NCBI GenBank assembly: GCA_006176705.1
Contig: QRFJ01000304.1
Coordinates: 989,342 to 1,053,341, forward strand
DNA: 64,000 nt
Direction of reading: 5' to 3'
From: Cocos nucifera
Lineage: Eukaryota > Streptophyta > Magnoliopsida > Arecales > Arecaceae
The notes beneath the pieces were generated by a model that was given only the letters and a program-made list of their open reading frames with translations, was not told the DNA's origin and ran no database searches. Of this stretch, positions 22,682 to 33,433 are shown in pieces (position 1 is the stretch's first letter; each line of letters begins with the position of its first letter). A program made the translations under genes and the position numbers.

Positions 22682-24108
22682 TATTTATTGCAGGTGCATT
22701 ATCCAATGGAATATTTTGTGATCCCACGTGCATGTCGCATGTGTGGAACCACCAGCATCAGGTTACGGTAGAGTATGATCAGGAGGGGAGGTCAGTTGGG
22801 GAGGTTGCACGGGAGATGCATTTCTTTTTTGGAGTGCTTGTAAGACATCCAACATTATTCCAGTACTACCTATAAACTGGTGATTAATGAATGCTGGTGT
22901 TAGAAATCAGATGTGGGAGAAGATATGGGTATGTGTATCTTAATTATATTTATGTATTTGATATGTTTATACTATATTTGATTAGAATAATTTTGTAACT
23001 GACTTTTGATAACTTTGTGCAGAGGTATGATTTTTTAGATCATAAGAGAGCTCGAGATGCTCGACTGAAGAAGATTGGAGAGTTGAACCAAAACTACAAG
23101 GTCATGCTCTATAGAGGATGGCTCAAGCACCGATGGGATACTCTAGAGGAGTTTATTCTTTGGATACAGGACTGTCCTCCGAGTTAGTGGGAGGAAATGG
23201 TTAGGCATTAAAGGAGCTAAAAATTTTAGATTTAATTTTTAACTTTTAAATTTTTTAATATATTTAAAATTATATTTTAATATTTTTTAAATATTTATTA
23301 TTTAAATACTTATGATTTAAATATCTTTTAGGCTGTCTTCCATTAGAATCAAGAGAATCGGGCGGCTCAAGAGTACACATACACTCTTGACCGTGAGTCT
23401 ATGGCCAATTATGTGCATAGAAAGGTAATTAATTTTGAATCTTAATTTATAAATTAAATTAATATTTTTTTAATATTTTTAATAAGTTGATCCATTATCA
23501 TAGCCGACGAAAGAGAGGATGATGCTCACCCATAGTGCCATTTTTCGATCCAACCGTACGAACAAGAAGGGTAAGTTGATGAACGTCATGATCGAAAGAA
23601 TTTTTATAAGTAATAAATAGATTATTATGATTAATATTATAGTATTTTTATAATATTTTATTTAAATTTATAATTATAGAAGTAGTTAGATGCACTCACT
23701 AGCAAGGGTCGAGACACCTCTGGCCTCCATGACTATCTATCTCAGGTCTTGAGGCTTGAATACTCTAGGTAGATCCAATGCAAGTCCAGACATACACCGA
23801 TGAGCTACTGATCTGAGGTGAGTATCTCTTCACATGCTTCTAAGATCATCAGTCGGGAGCAGCTTGAGAAGGCGTTGGCACAGGTAGTTCAAGTTACGGA
23901 GTGGACTGCTCAGGCTATGGAGTGGGCTGCTCAGAGCATCGTGACCACTATGGTGATGAGGCTCTCTACACATTTTGGAGCTGACTTCATGGGCCTTAAG
24001 AATCTATTGGGCACCACTTCAGTTTCAACCCCTATAGCTCCAACTCCTCCGGCTCATGCTCGATCTCCTTTCGATGATGATGATTTAAATTTAGATGTAG
24101 ATTTTTGA
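22682..24108 (+). pseudogene. CactaR transposase-associated gene remnant (Transposase_24-like)
   Basis: Exon-like blocks separated by AT-rich, intron-like DNA with plausible splice borders: about 22690-22930, 23029-23219 (RYDFLDHKRARDARLKKIG, then GWLKHRWDTLEEFILW), 23334-23426 (NQENRAAQEYTYTLDRESMA), 23503-23580 and 23690-24108. The last ends in an open frame of 96 codons, acidic at its C terminus (DDDDLNLDVDF). The Trp-rich block followed by N-x-x-NRA recalls the plant Transposase_24 family found in CACTA elements. Stops in several exons (for example before WEEMV) make it a pseudogene. No DDE transposase is visible. Confidence 0.5.
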
Positions 24109-24269
24109 TATATTTTTTTTAAAAAATATTATAATAAATTTTATTCAATAACAAAATTTGAGTATTTTACATATATTGTTATGTTATTTTAGATATATTA
24201 TATTATATATTGAACTGCATTTATTAGATTAAAAAAATAAAAAATAAAAAAAATTATATTTTTTTATTA

Positions 24270-24664
24270 TTCAAAATCTACGATAGTAGTTTACAATCAT
24301 TGTGGTAGGCATGCCAACCATTGCCATAGGTTTCGTGCCATCCGCTACATTAGATCTATTGCAGCGATTGCATAACCGCTGCTATAGATCTATGGCAGCG
24401 GTTATGTAACCATTACCATATATCCTATTAGTGTAATAGAAGTTGTAGCAGTGGTTGATTAATCATTGTCATAGATAAGTTATCACAGCGGTTATCTAAC
24501 TGCTACTATATATGACATATGGTAGCGATTATTGTAATCGCTGTCATAGACTTACGGTGATAGCAATAGTGGCAGCGGTTAAGTAACAACTGTTGTAGCC
24601 TATGACAATAGTTTTTTTTGCTATGATAGTGGTTCTGAACCATTATCGTAGCCCTTTACTATAG
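24270..24664. repeat. CactaR right subterminal palindrome array and end
   Basis: Counterpart of 19100-19605: repeated modules such as CTATGGCAGCGGTTATGTAA with their inverted partners, ending in the degraded terminal sequence CTTTACTATAGT. Confidence 0.8.
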
Positions 24665-25521
24665 TAATATCAGTAAGTTACCAATCATCTTTAAGGTATA
24701 AAATGCATTTGCTTTTCAAATCATAATAATTATCAATAATATGTAACAAGATAATTTTATTTCAAAACATGTCATGCACATCAGTAAAAGTCCAAAAATA
24801 AATCCTCTCTCAATCTTTATTGACTACAGCCATAATCAACCCTATGACAAGGCCTAAGAGTGACTAGTTCCTAAATACAGAACATCCAATCCATCGGTAT
24901 GTACTAGTGCTCAACCCCACTAGCTAGGCCCAGGAGGAAACTAGCTCTAATTTACATGACCATGATTTATCCCATGATAAGATGAAGAGATTAGTCTTGA
25001 AAATAGATATATAAATGCATCAATGTGTGCCAGTGATGTCCCTACTAGTTAGGCCCAGGAGGACTAACTCTATAAGCAATCAGCCCTGACTAGTTAGGTC
25101 CAAGAGAAATATATTTCTGATGTGTGGCCAATGATCAATCCCATTGGCTAGACCCAGATCATAGCCTAACTAGAGAATTTTTCTCATGATTTTGTCATAA
25201 TTAATTTTTCATAAATAAGGATACTTATTTTTATAACAGTATCAATTTAATTTTTATATAATCTAAAAGAGTAATAAAAATAATTTTTATTGAAGATTTC
25301 TTGCATCGATGAATATATATAATTTTTGTTTCAGAGATCATACAATAATAATACAAGAAAATCATCTCTTTTAAAATAGTATCATGCAAAAGTGAGATCA
25401 TGCTTAATCCAACTTTTCTAAATCACTTTTCATAAATAAATATATAATTTCAAACTTCAATGATTTCTAAATATTTTTTTTATAAAAAATATAATTTTAA
25501 ATATATAAATATGTATAAAAA

Positions 25522-25579
25522 ATAAACCTAGAGATAAGAGAAAACTTACTATAAACCTAGAGATAAGAGAAAACTTACC
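25522..25579. repeat. 29-bp tandem duplication in GypB LTR
   Basis: Two adjacent 29-base units (25522-25550 and 25551-25579) containing CTAGAGATAAGAGAAAAC differ at one base, far less than the surrounding decay. This suggests a recent slippage event. Confidence 0.85.
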
Positions 25580-26317
25580 TATTGATTAGATCTAAAATTC
25601 TATAATCTTCTCAAACTGATCTCAAGATTTAGCATTTTTTCGATGTTGAAGGCTCTAGCACATCAAATAAGTCTTATTAACCCTTAATTCTAGAAAAATT
25701 AAGATAAATGGAAAGACTTTTAATGTAGCCCGGCTCAGGTCAAGGTTTAGATCTATATTTGAATCAATTTCTAAATCAAAGCTGACTTGGGTTAAACTAG
25801 ACGTAATTGAATTGGGTTTAATCCAATTAAAACCATGTTGCTCTCTCTCTCTCTTCTCTTTCTTTATTTCTCCCTATCTTTCTTTTCTCCATTTCCCCCA
25901 AAATCAAAACCCATGGCCTTCTCAGTTGTCACAAGGGATGATCGAAAGATGGAGGGGGGCTGGTGGTGAGGTAGCCTAAACAGCCAGCTGAGAAGGGTAG
26001 CACAATGATGACTAGAGATGGCAATCAGTCGAGGATTCCACCAAGAAAAGAATGCTCTATCCTAGGGCCAGAAAGAAGAAAGAAGAAAGAGAAAGAGGAG
26101 CTTACCGAAGATGGTGACAGTGATAGTGGCAGCAGTAGCCAGCAGTAGAAATAGATTCTTCCATCCTAAATCCTTTACAATAGGTATGCTAGGGTTTTAA
26201 AAAAAGGGTAAGGATTTCTGGAGAGGTGGGAGCTCTGATCACAGTCATGTGATGGCTATCAGAGATTGGGAAGGAGGATGGGGTTTTTTTTGAGGGTTTC
26301 TATGGGGAGGTCTAGGG

Positions 26318-26325
26318 TTTAAATA
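26318..26325 (-). promoter_or_regulatory. TATA-like box in GypB LTR
   Basis: Minus strand reads CTATTTAAAC about 220 bases into the LTR, in a pyrimidine/GA-rich setting. A plausible core promoter, by sequence only. Confidence 0.35.
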
Positions 26326-26545
26326 GAGGAGGGGTGGGGTGAGATAAGGTTGGGCCTCGTCGATGTATCTCATCCAAATTCCTCCCCAACGATCGTGAAT
26401 CGACTCGGAACAGGGTTCCCTATTCCAGTCGAGCACAACTTCACCTCCCCCCCTCTCTATAGTTTTCTCTTTTTTTTTTATTTAGTGAAGTCAGCATTGG
26501 GTGCCAGCTTTGAGTTGAACTAGGTCCAAAGGACTAGTTCTCACA

Positions 26546-26560
26546 TTCTCCCTCTCTTAA
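26546..26560 (-). other. GypB polypurine tract
   Basis: Minus strand reads TTAAGAGAGGGAGAA immediately before the LTR start TGTGAGAAC. This purine run is the plus-strand primer site and confirms the orientation. Confidence 0.75.
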
Positions 26561-27299
26561 CAAAAATTTTTTCCTTGAAATTTGATGTGCCTGAATTGAG
26601 AAATAGTTGGGGATATTTGGCTCGCATCTCTTTCTCTAGTTTTCAGATAGCTTCTCATTCTGTATGATTGATTCATTGGACCTTGACATAAAAAATAGTA
26701 CATTATCTCAAAACTTGATGTTTTCTATCAACAATCTATAATAGTTGCTCCTCATAGGATAAATCATCTATGAGTTGAAGTGATCCAAATTCTACCACAT
26801 GACTAGGATCTAGTACATATTTTCTTAACATGGAGACATGAAAATACATTGTGTACTTCAACAAGAGAGGGTAGTAATTAGGGCAGACGGTAGGCAACCA
26901 CTCCAATATTTTTCAAGATTTCAAAGAAATCCATATATCTAGGGCTTAGCTTTCTGCGTACTCTAAATCTCATTATAGCTTTAGTGGAGGATACCCTGAG
27001 GAATACATGATCTTCTACTTGAAATTCTAGTTATCTTTTTTTATTATTAGCATAAATCTTCTACCAGCTTTAAGATGAAAGGATCCACTTCTTGATAAAC
27101 TGAATTTTATCCACTGTTTATTGAATAATATCTGATCCCAAAAATTTTCTCTCATCGATATCATCCTAAATACAGGGGTCCTATAACTTCTTCCATACAG
27201 AGCTTTAAAGAAAGCCATTTGAATGCTAGCTTGATAGCTGTTATTATAGAAAAACTCCACCAAGGATAAGTGCTCATCCCAAGATCCTTTTAAGTCTAT
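26561..27299 (-). pseudogene. GypB integrase end and chromodomain-like tail
   Basis: The minus frame 27027-27350 includes SWDEHLSLVEFFYNNSYQAS and FKALYGRSYRTPVF, the hallmark C-terminal integrase segment of chromoviruses. Downstream, in shifting frames, comes a basic region and near 26690-26570 the tail NQSYRMRSYLKTRERD followed by an FKEKIF-like end, as in Tekay chromodomains. The first part of the long frame (beyond 27299) is CopB LTR sequence and not part of the protein. Confidence 0.8.
27226..27299. repeat. 74-bp duplication, left copy
   Basis: Runs from CTAGCTTGATAGCTG to TTTTAAGTCTAT and is repeated at 47349-47422. It encodes (minus) the IDLKGSWDEHLSLVEF part of GypB integrase. It sits directly left of CopB. 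Confidence 0.9.
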
Positions 27300-27303
27300 T
27301 AGA

Positions 27304-29620
27304 TGATTAGATGTATGCCCTAGAAGCCAGATTGGTTGACACATACACACATTCTAAAAATATCATTTTGTAATTAAAATTTTTTAAATAAATAAAATTT
27401 GGATTATTTTTTCATTCATGTTATATTTTAAATGTGTCTATGAATCATCTAAGAAATTAATAGATGATTACACGTATTCTTAAAAATTAAAAATTTGGGG
27501 CACGCGTCATTAGTGGTTAATACTTAAATGCTCTCGATCGATAGATCGTCATGAAGACGGTGACTGATCCAAATAGATTGATGCATAGATTACTTCTCTT
27601 TATGGGTAGACAAGTCTCAAATCTATAGTATGGAGATACTAGAGTGAGAGTATAGGTACTTGATAAAGATTAAGAGTACTGAGCATGACCATCACGAGAA
27701 GTCACTTGGAAGGCTACCCACTTGTTAGTAACTTACTTGATGTTGTAGTTATGTAAATAGTTTTTTGACCTAGGTGCCTCGATTGTTCATAGTGAGGTTA
27801 CTGTAGTTTGATTGCATAATCACTTAGTTACCTAGCCATTAATCTTACAGCATATGTTGACTACAGTAGATTTATTGTAGGAATAGGATGTGCACCAAGA
27901 TGAGATCTATCGATCCTGATAGATAAGGAGTGGTCCTATGCAGTTCATGAGACTAAGTCTTAAAGACCATGACCATGGTAGGTGAATGATAGAAAGAATT
28001 TTCATAAGATTTTACATGGACTCGAGTTGATTGAATATTATATTTGATGGATGAATAGGTTTGATGAGTTATCTTTAACCTGCATCTAGTCGGAACTCAC
28101 GATAGAAAAATCAGACTACACGGTAACTACACATAAAGGTTTATTTTCAGTTTTGTTGGATTGCCACTACATACTACTAGGTATTGCTGGTAGATTGTAG
28201 GACCAATAAAAATTATTTTGATAATCAATAATTCTTAATTTCTTGAATTAGAAAGAGTTTCAATCTATTAAAATGAGTTTCAATGATATTGTTGATGAAG
28301 ATCGTAATGTATCTCACTATCAGATAAAATTGAATCTAGAGTCACATGCAAAAGAGATTCTTGATTGATCAGATGGTTGATTCATGATTATGAATCATGT
28401 TCAGATTTAATTATCGATGAGACTGATAATTAAACCAATGCAATTATTGCAATTGACAAACTTACTATAAGTTAGTAAGTTGTAGGAGGATTTTGTTGCA
28501 ATTGGATTGCAATAGGGCTCAATTTCATTAAGCTAAAAGATTCAATCAAATTTTATTGAATTATATTCAATTTAATTCAATAGTTTAAAGTCCTATTTGA
28601 TAATAGGTTTGATTGGATCAAATCCTATTGGGTAATGTGATAATCCAATTATCTAAGAAATCAATCCCTAATTTGATGCGGTTTTTAATCTAACTAATTT
28701 TTTAGTTGGATTCTTGATTAGACTAGGACCTAGTTAGTTATTTAGCCATAACTAATTCCTAAATTGGTTAGGATTGGTCCAAGAATTAATTAGAGTTTGA
28801 ACCAAATTAAAAAGTCCTAGTTTAACCAGGATTTCTTCACTTGTTTCATGCACCATATAGCCCCTTGAAACCGCCCCTATTATTTTTGTTTTTACCATGT
28901 GAATGAGGATCTCATGCCCCCTTTCGTGCATGAGAAAGATCAAGCAAAGATAAAGAGGGCGTCCAAGTGTTGGATGCCCCCTAGGTTTCCTAACACAACT
29001 AGGTCTTTGACCTAGTGAAAGATCCTTTGAATGCCACCTTTTAAAAGGGCTTTTGGCATGGAAAAGGCTCAAATTTTCACCATAAAAAAATCAGGAGGGG
29101 TGTGAGGTTTCTTCTCCAAGGCATGAGAAAAAAATAAGAGAGGGTCTCCTCTCTTGTGGGCTTTTGTTTTGAGAAAAAAGAAAGAAGAAGGATTCTTCTT
29201 CCTTCATCTTTTCTTCCTCCTAATCCTTTCCTTCTCCAAAGAGTTTGAGAGATTTAAGATAGATTCAAATCCACCATCAAGAGGAGTCTTCTACAAGGGA
29301 GCTAGCACTCTGGTGAAGATTCTGTTCAGATCAAGAGCTTTGCATGGATACCCATAGAGGCCAGACGTGTGTGCAGCTTTACAAGAATTTTATCAGATTT
29401 GCACGACAATCAGATTACGATGTTCTGCTATTCATGCAAAGATATAAATTCTAATATTAAATCTGATTTATTTTCATCATCTTAGTCTTGCATGTGATAG
29501 ATCCTAGGATGGAAATAGATTAGATCTATTGCATGCATGATCAAATCTGAATTTTTTTCTATTGCAAGATTTAAATTTTTTAAATTTCAGCATGCACTAG
29601 GAGATTAGATTTTCTAAAAA
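27304..29620 (+). repeat. CopB 5' LTR
   Basis: Matches 45033-47347 along its length. The first bases (TGATTAGATG) differ from the TGTTAAATG of the other LTR by a small change, so the exact edge is uncertain by a few bases. Minus-strand frames recur in both LTRs (28752-29072 here; 46511-46756 and 46735-47043 there). They are antisense and domain-free and are not called genes. Confidence 0.88.
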
Positions 29621-30641
29621 ATTTTTAAAGTGGTAAAGGCTGTCCTGCCATAGAGGACTATAGTGGAAGGGGTGCCTGTATGAATCAAGAAGAGGAACCA
29701 TGAAAAGAAAATAATTTACTTTTGAGCAAAACCCTATAATTGAAACCTTAGGTACATGCATGAGATGCATGATTATAAGATCTGATTTTTGCATGCATAA
29801 GATGCATGATTAATTAGATCTAAATATAAATGAGATGTATATTTAATCGAACTTACTTTAAATTAGATCTAAATTGGTTGAATTAATTATGTATGAGATA
29901 CATAAATTATTAGTTTAGATTTGAAAATTATTTCAACATCTAAACTACCTCATGCCCATAACATACTTAACTAAAGATCTAAAATTATGAATTAATGATC
30001 TAAAATTAAGGATTTAAATTGAGATTAAAATCTGAAATTAAGAATTTAAGATCTTAATTTGAATAATAAAACATGAGGGTCAGGGTATGGGTGCAGTAAT
30101 TAGGTCCAATGAATAAACTGCAATTAGGATTTTTTATTAGATCAAGTCAAAACTTTTTTTTGATTTTAAGCAATTGATCCAACCTAATCAATGGTTGGTT
30201 AGGATTAGGTCAAAGGGGCTTGAAGTTAGGTTTAATCATAGTTGGACACATCGACTCATATTTGATGTAAATAGATTAATTTAAGACCTAATTTGACTTA
30301 GTGGTTAGAGCTTGTGACTAGGTTACTTAGTCATTTAAGTTCATCCATACCAATTAGATTAGTCAGACATGAGATTATGCTGACTTGAACCTGGTTAGTT
30401 AGACATGAGATTGTACTAACTTGATTTAGATCAAAGAGATCTAAAATAAAACCTTCTTAATAATATTAAGTCGAAGGATCTTCCACCATTGTAGAGTGCT
30501 GTGCCCTCTTCAATATTGATTATTCTCGATTGGATATAGTGGTTCAATTGCATCAGAAAAGAAGCAACCACTCTATTTATAGTGAGGTAGAGATGGGGTT
30601 GGATCCAAAATCTGTTAGGTCAGAATCCAATGATAGCTTCT
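29621..30641 (+). other. CopB leader, first part
   Basis: AT-rich with no credible frame. A possible remnant of the primer site (TGGTAAAGGC at 29631) lies just inside the LTR, but it matches the tRNA-Met site poorly. It contains two near-repeats around TTAGACATGAGATT (about 30363 and 30401). The leader resumes after CopC at 41376. Confidence 0.5.
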
Positions 30642-31459
30642 TGTTGGATCTTGCTACCTCTCTGATATAAATTGTTGGAGAGAAGAAGAACAAAGTAGAT
30701 GGCCGTTATGTAGGGCTTAAAGTTGGAACTGAAGAGAGAAGAGTAGAGAGTTTTAGGAAGAAAAGCTTAATTATATTATACTTTATTGTAAAGATACAAT
30801 ACCTAGATTTATATATATATCTTAGGATTTCTGCAATACCACATGAATCCTAATAAATCCAAATTCTAGCTGAAAAATTTTTCTAGACTAACCCAATACA
30901 TGAAAGCACTCACCGAGCCCATGTACATATGTCTCACATGCTCTCATCCCCTAGATCTGAGCTCGATCTATATATAAGTTAGTCCTCTTAAGATCTTATT
31001 GGTCCAGGCCTTAGATCCTAAGATAAAAGCCTATCCTAGATCCAAACAGAAAATCTCATCCAGTTCTATTCACCACCATTGAGCCAACTCTATCAGGAGC
31101 CGAGCTGGCTCGGTTGCATCTCGTTCGAATCCTATCTTCTGTCTATCTGAGACAGTCGGCTTGACTATGCCCCGTATCCGAGCCAGCTCGCCTGTATGTT
31201 AGCCCCTTATCTTGGCTGATTCTTCTTCTTGGCTTTAGTCTCTTGCTCCATCTTGTATTCCAGATCTTCGGAGCACCTATCAAGCTCCTCAAGATTCTCA
31301 CACCTGAACCTTGAGCCCATGTAGGGCTACATGCCACCTTCACCTAGGATAACTTTTGTCCTTGTCCTAGGACTCACACCCATTCTAGTCTCTCGGAGCC
31401 AACATCTTGGCTCCTCCTGTGACCTTCCAAGACTTGAGAGCACCACACCAAATCTTATA
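30642..31459 (-). repeat. CopC 3' LTR (left copy)
   Basis: 818 bases, direct repeat of 33095-33433 plus 40840-41375. It contains a GC-rich stretch of GAGCCAGCT-type units near 31090-31200, shorter than in the other LTR. A TATA-like run sits near 30810-30823. Confidence 0.88.
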
Positions 31460-32340
31460 ATCTTCACCTTGGTGCATCCAAGCCTTGGCACACCTGATAA
31501 TATTTCTCTACATGAATCCACTATCGATACACGCCCTGATAGCTACTTGTGCACACCTTGCCACCGCCATTCTTCTTCAGCTGCTGAGCTTTCTTTGAAG
31601 CGTTTGGGATGATCACCTCCACCGCTGAAGATCTTGGCTTGCTTCTATGCACCATCCTTGGAGTTGTAAGCATCCTTCTGCTTGACAGCCACAACAACTG
31701 TCCTAAACTTTTCTAGAGAATTTGCAGCAATCCTATGCCATCACCCGCTACATACCCTGACACAATTTCCTCAGAACTTCACTTATCCCTCCACACATGT
31801 TGGTTCATCTAGAACTATGCATCTCTGACATTGGTGCTAGGATATTGAACCTCCTACACTCCTCCGTTCTGAACTCGTGTCATAACTTCACTAGTGAAGC
31901 CACCTCTGCTCGGTGCTCCACTTGAAATCGAAGTCCTCCTGATGTCGTAGAAGCTAACTCTATAACTGAGTCTCTTGAGGACAACCACTCAATGCTACAT
32001 TGCTGAGCCTGCCACTATATCTCGAACATCATCACTATCCCTTCAGATTCTCCATATTTCGCAGACCTATCCAAAATCATCTCAGATACACCACATCTTA
32101 CGAGCTCCTTTGAGACCACCAAGAGCTCATCCAACTCACTTGCAGTGACTGAACCAATGGAATCTGAGTTTTTTCCTTTCTTGCACTTTTTCTAAAGCTG
32201 ACATTCTCACTTTAAATAACCTTCTTCATCATACTTGAAGTATCTCTTGGACCCCTTACTGCCTCTTTGCTAACCCTTCTTTTTTTCTTGTCTGGGCCTA
32301 ACTAAAACCACGAGAACCTCTTGAAAGACCTTTCTCTTCA
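31460..32340 (-). other. CopC internal region downstream of gag, no polymerase
   Basis: No retroviral domain is visible on either strand, yet one segment (about 31870-32030, minus; residues such as CSIEWLSSRDSVIELAS and FQVEHRAEVASLV) is readable with few stops. It is matched by CopD at about 51800-51960 (WLASSDLIIELGSS, FQVEHQVEVASPV). It may be a conserved small coding segment or simply shared ancestry. The PPT-like minus-strand run AAGGTGAAGAT adjoins the LTR at 31460. Confidence 0.45.
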
Positions 32341-32350
32341 TCATCCATTT

Positions 32351-32827
32351 TCACTGCTCGTTGGACCTTAGCACTGATACGATCTCTACGTACACCAGCA
32401 TCTTCTTACCATATAGCAACGTCGTTACCAATGGATCGAAGCTCCCGGATAGCGAACATAGCAGCAATAAATTTTTATCCTCCTCTTCGAGATCCACCCT
32501 AATATTGAGCAAATCCATGCTCATCCGATTGAACCATTGAATATGGCCCGCAACATCCTCACCCTCTTGCATCTGAAGGCTATACAGTTGCTTTTCCAGC
32601 ATTAACTTATTGGACATGTTCTTTTCCATATATAACTGATGTAACCTCGATGATAAATCTTTGGATGTCTTCTCCTCCAACATGCCATACAATAGCTCAT
32701 CTGCCAAACAAATCCTAATCATGGCACATGCTCTTTTCTTCAAGGACATCCACTCTTTGTTTATCATCTCCTCCAGCCTATTTTTTAAGACTAAATCCAG
32801 TCTCATCTGAACCAGCAGATCCTCCAT
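32351..32827 (-). pseudogene. CopC gag (UBN2-type)
   Basis: A stop-free minus frame of 158 codons starts MEDLLVQMRLDLVLKNRL. It continues with the UBN2/copia gag blocks: LADELLYGMLEEKTSKDL, WxxLxxLYMEKNMSNK-type helices, LYSLQMQEGEDVAGHI, and LLCSLSGSFDPLVTTL. It matches the central gag domain of copia elements. The N terminus expected before MEDLL seems short. Beyond 32351 a decayed knuckle region (KRYFKYDEEGYLK) lacks its cysteines. It could give a partial capsid protein but no functional nucleocapsid. Confidence 0.8.
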
Positions 32828-33080
32828 CCTAACCTTTCATATCATGAATTTTTTTTTCATCAAATTTCTCAAATCCTACCTTTAACCCACTATTCTTTAT
32901 GATCATACTAATCAAAAACAACAAACAGATGGATCTAAAAAAATATCTTGACTAGGAACGGTGGATAGTAGCTTTATGATCTCTTTCTTTCTCATGAAAC
33001 CTGGAGAAAGCTTTTAGATCTAAACCTCGCTACTGATCTCTACTAAAGTCTGATCTTCTTTCTCTTCCATGCTCAACCAG

Positions 33081-33092
33081 GCTCTAATACCA
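33081..33092 (-). other. CopC primer-binding site, tRNA-Met
   Basis: Minus strand reads TGGTATTAGAGC, one change (C-to-T) from the tRNA-Met complement, two bases inside the 5' LTR. Confidence 0.8.
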
Positions 33093-33094
33093 CT

Positions 33095-33433
33095 TGTTGG
33101 ATCTTGGTACCTTTTTGATACCAATTATTGGAGAGAAGAAAAATAAAATAGATGGCTGGCACCTAGGGCTTAAAGTTGGAATCGAAGAGAGAAAAATAGA
33201 AAGTTTTAGAAAAAAAAGCTCAATTATATTCCATTCTATTGTAAAGATACAATACCTGAGCTTATATATCCTAAGATTTCTACTATACCACATGAATCCT
33301 AATAAATTCAAATCTTAGCTAAAATTCTTCTAGGCTAATCTAATACATAAAAACACGCATGAGTCCATATACATATGTCTCACATTCTCTCATCCCTTGG
33401 ATCTGAATCTGATCCATACATGAGTTAGGCTCC
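33095..33433 (-). repeat. CopC 5' LTR, left fragment
   Basis: Matches 30642-30985 of the other LTR, then breaks off at the TRG1 insertion; it continues at 40840. Confidence 0.88.

Larger units (their letters stand above)
19096..24666 (+). mobile_element. CactaR: CACTA/En-Spm-like DNA transposon in GypB LTR
   Basis: Both ends carry related inverted sequences: ACTACAAAATGAG then CCTACGATAGTG at 19097, and on the minus strand from 24665 ACTATAGTAAAGG then GCTACGATAATG. They resemble degraded CACTA termini. Inside are arrays of palindromic TATGGCAGCGG modules at both ends, a long hairpin, a C/T-rich block, a minisatellite and the remains of a multi-exon gene similar to the plant Transposase_24 (Ptta/En/Spm) family. 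A 3-bp target duplication is not obvious. Class assignment rests on ends plus gene remnant. Confidence 0.7.
18715..26545 (-). repeat. GypB 3' LTR, split by CactaR
   Basis: The LTR starts on the minus strand as TGTGAGAACTAGTCC at 26545 and ends GGGGCATGACA at 18715. After removing CactaR (19096-24666) about 2.26 kb remains. The sequence on the two sides of CactaR forms one LTR: GAGTAAGTTTTACAAGCTC before it and AGTAAGTTACCAATC after it. The partner LTR is outside the window, so the ends rest on TG...CA, the polypurine tract and family resemblance. Confidence 0.7.

Noticed and set aside
28752..29072. Antisense open frame conserved in both CopB LTRs
   Set aside because: It is repeated only because the LTRs are copies. 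In the second LTR it is broken into two frames, and no domain is recognised.
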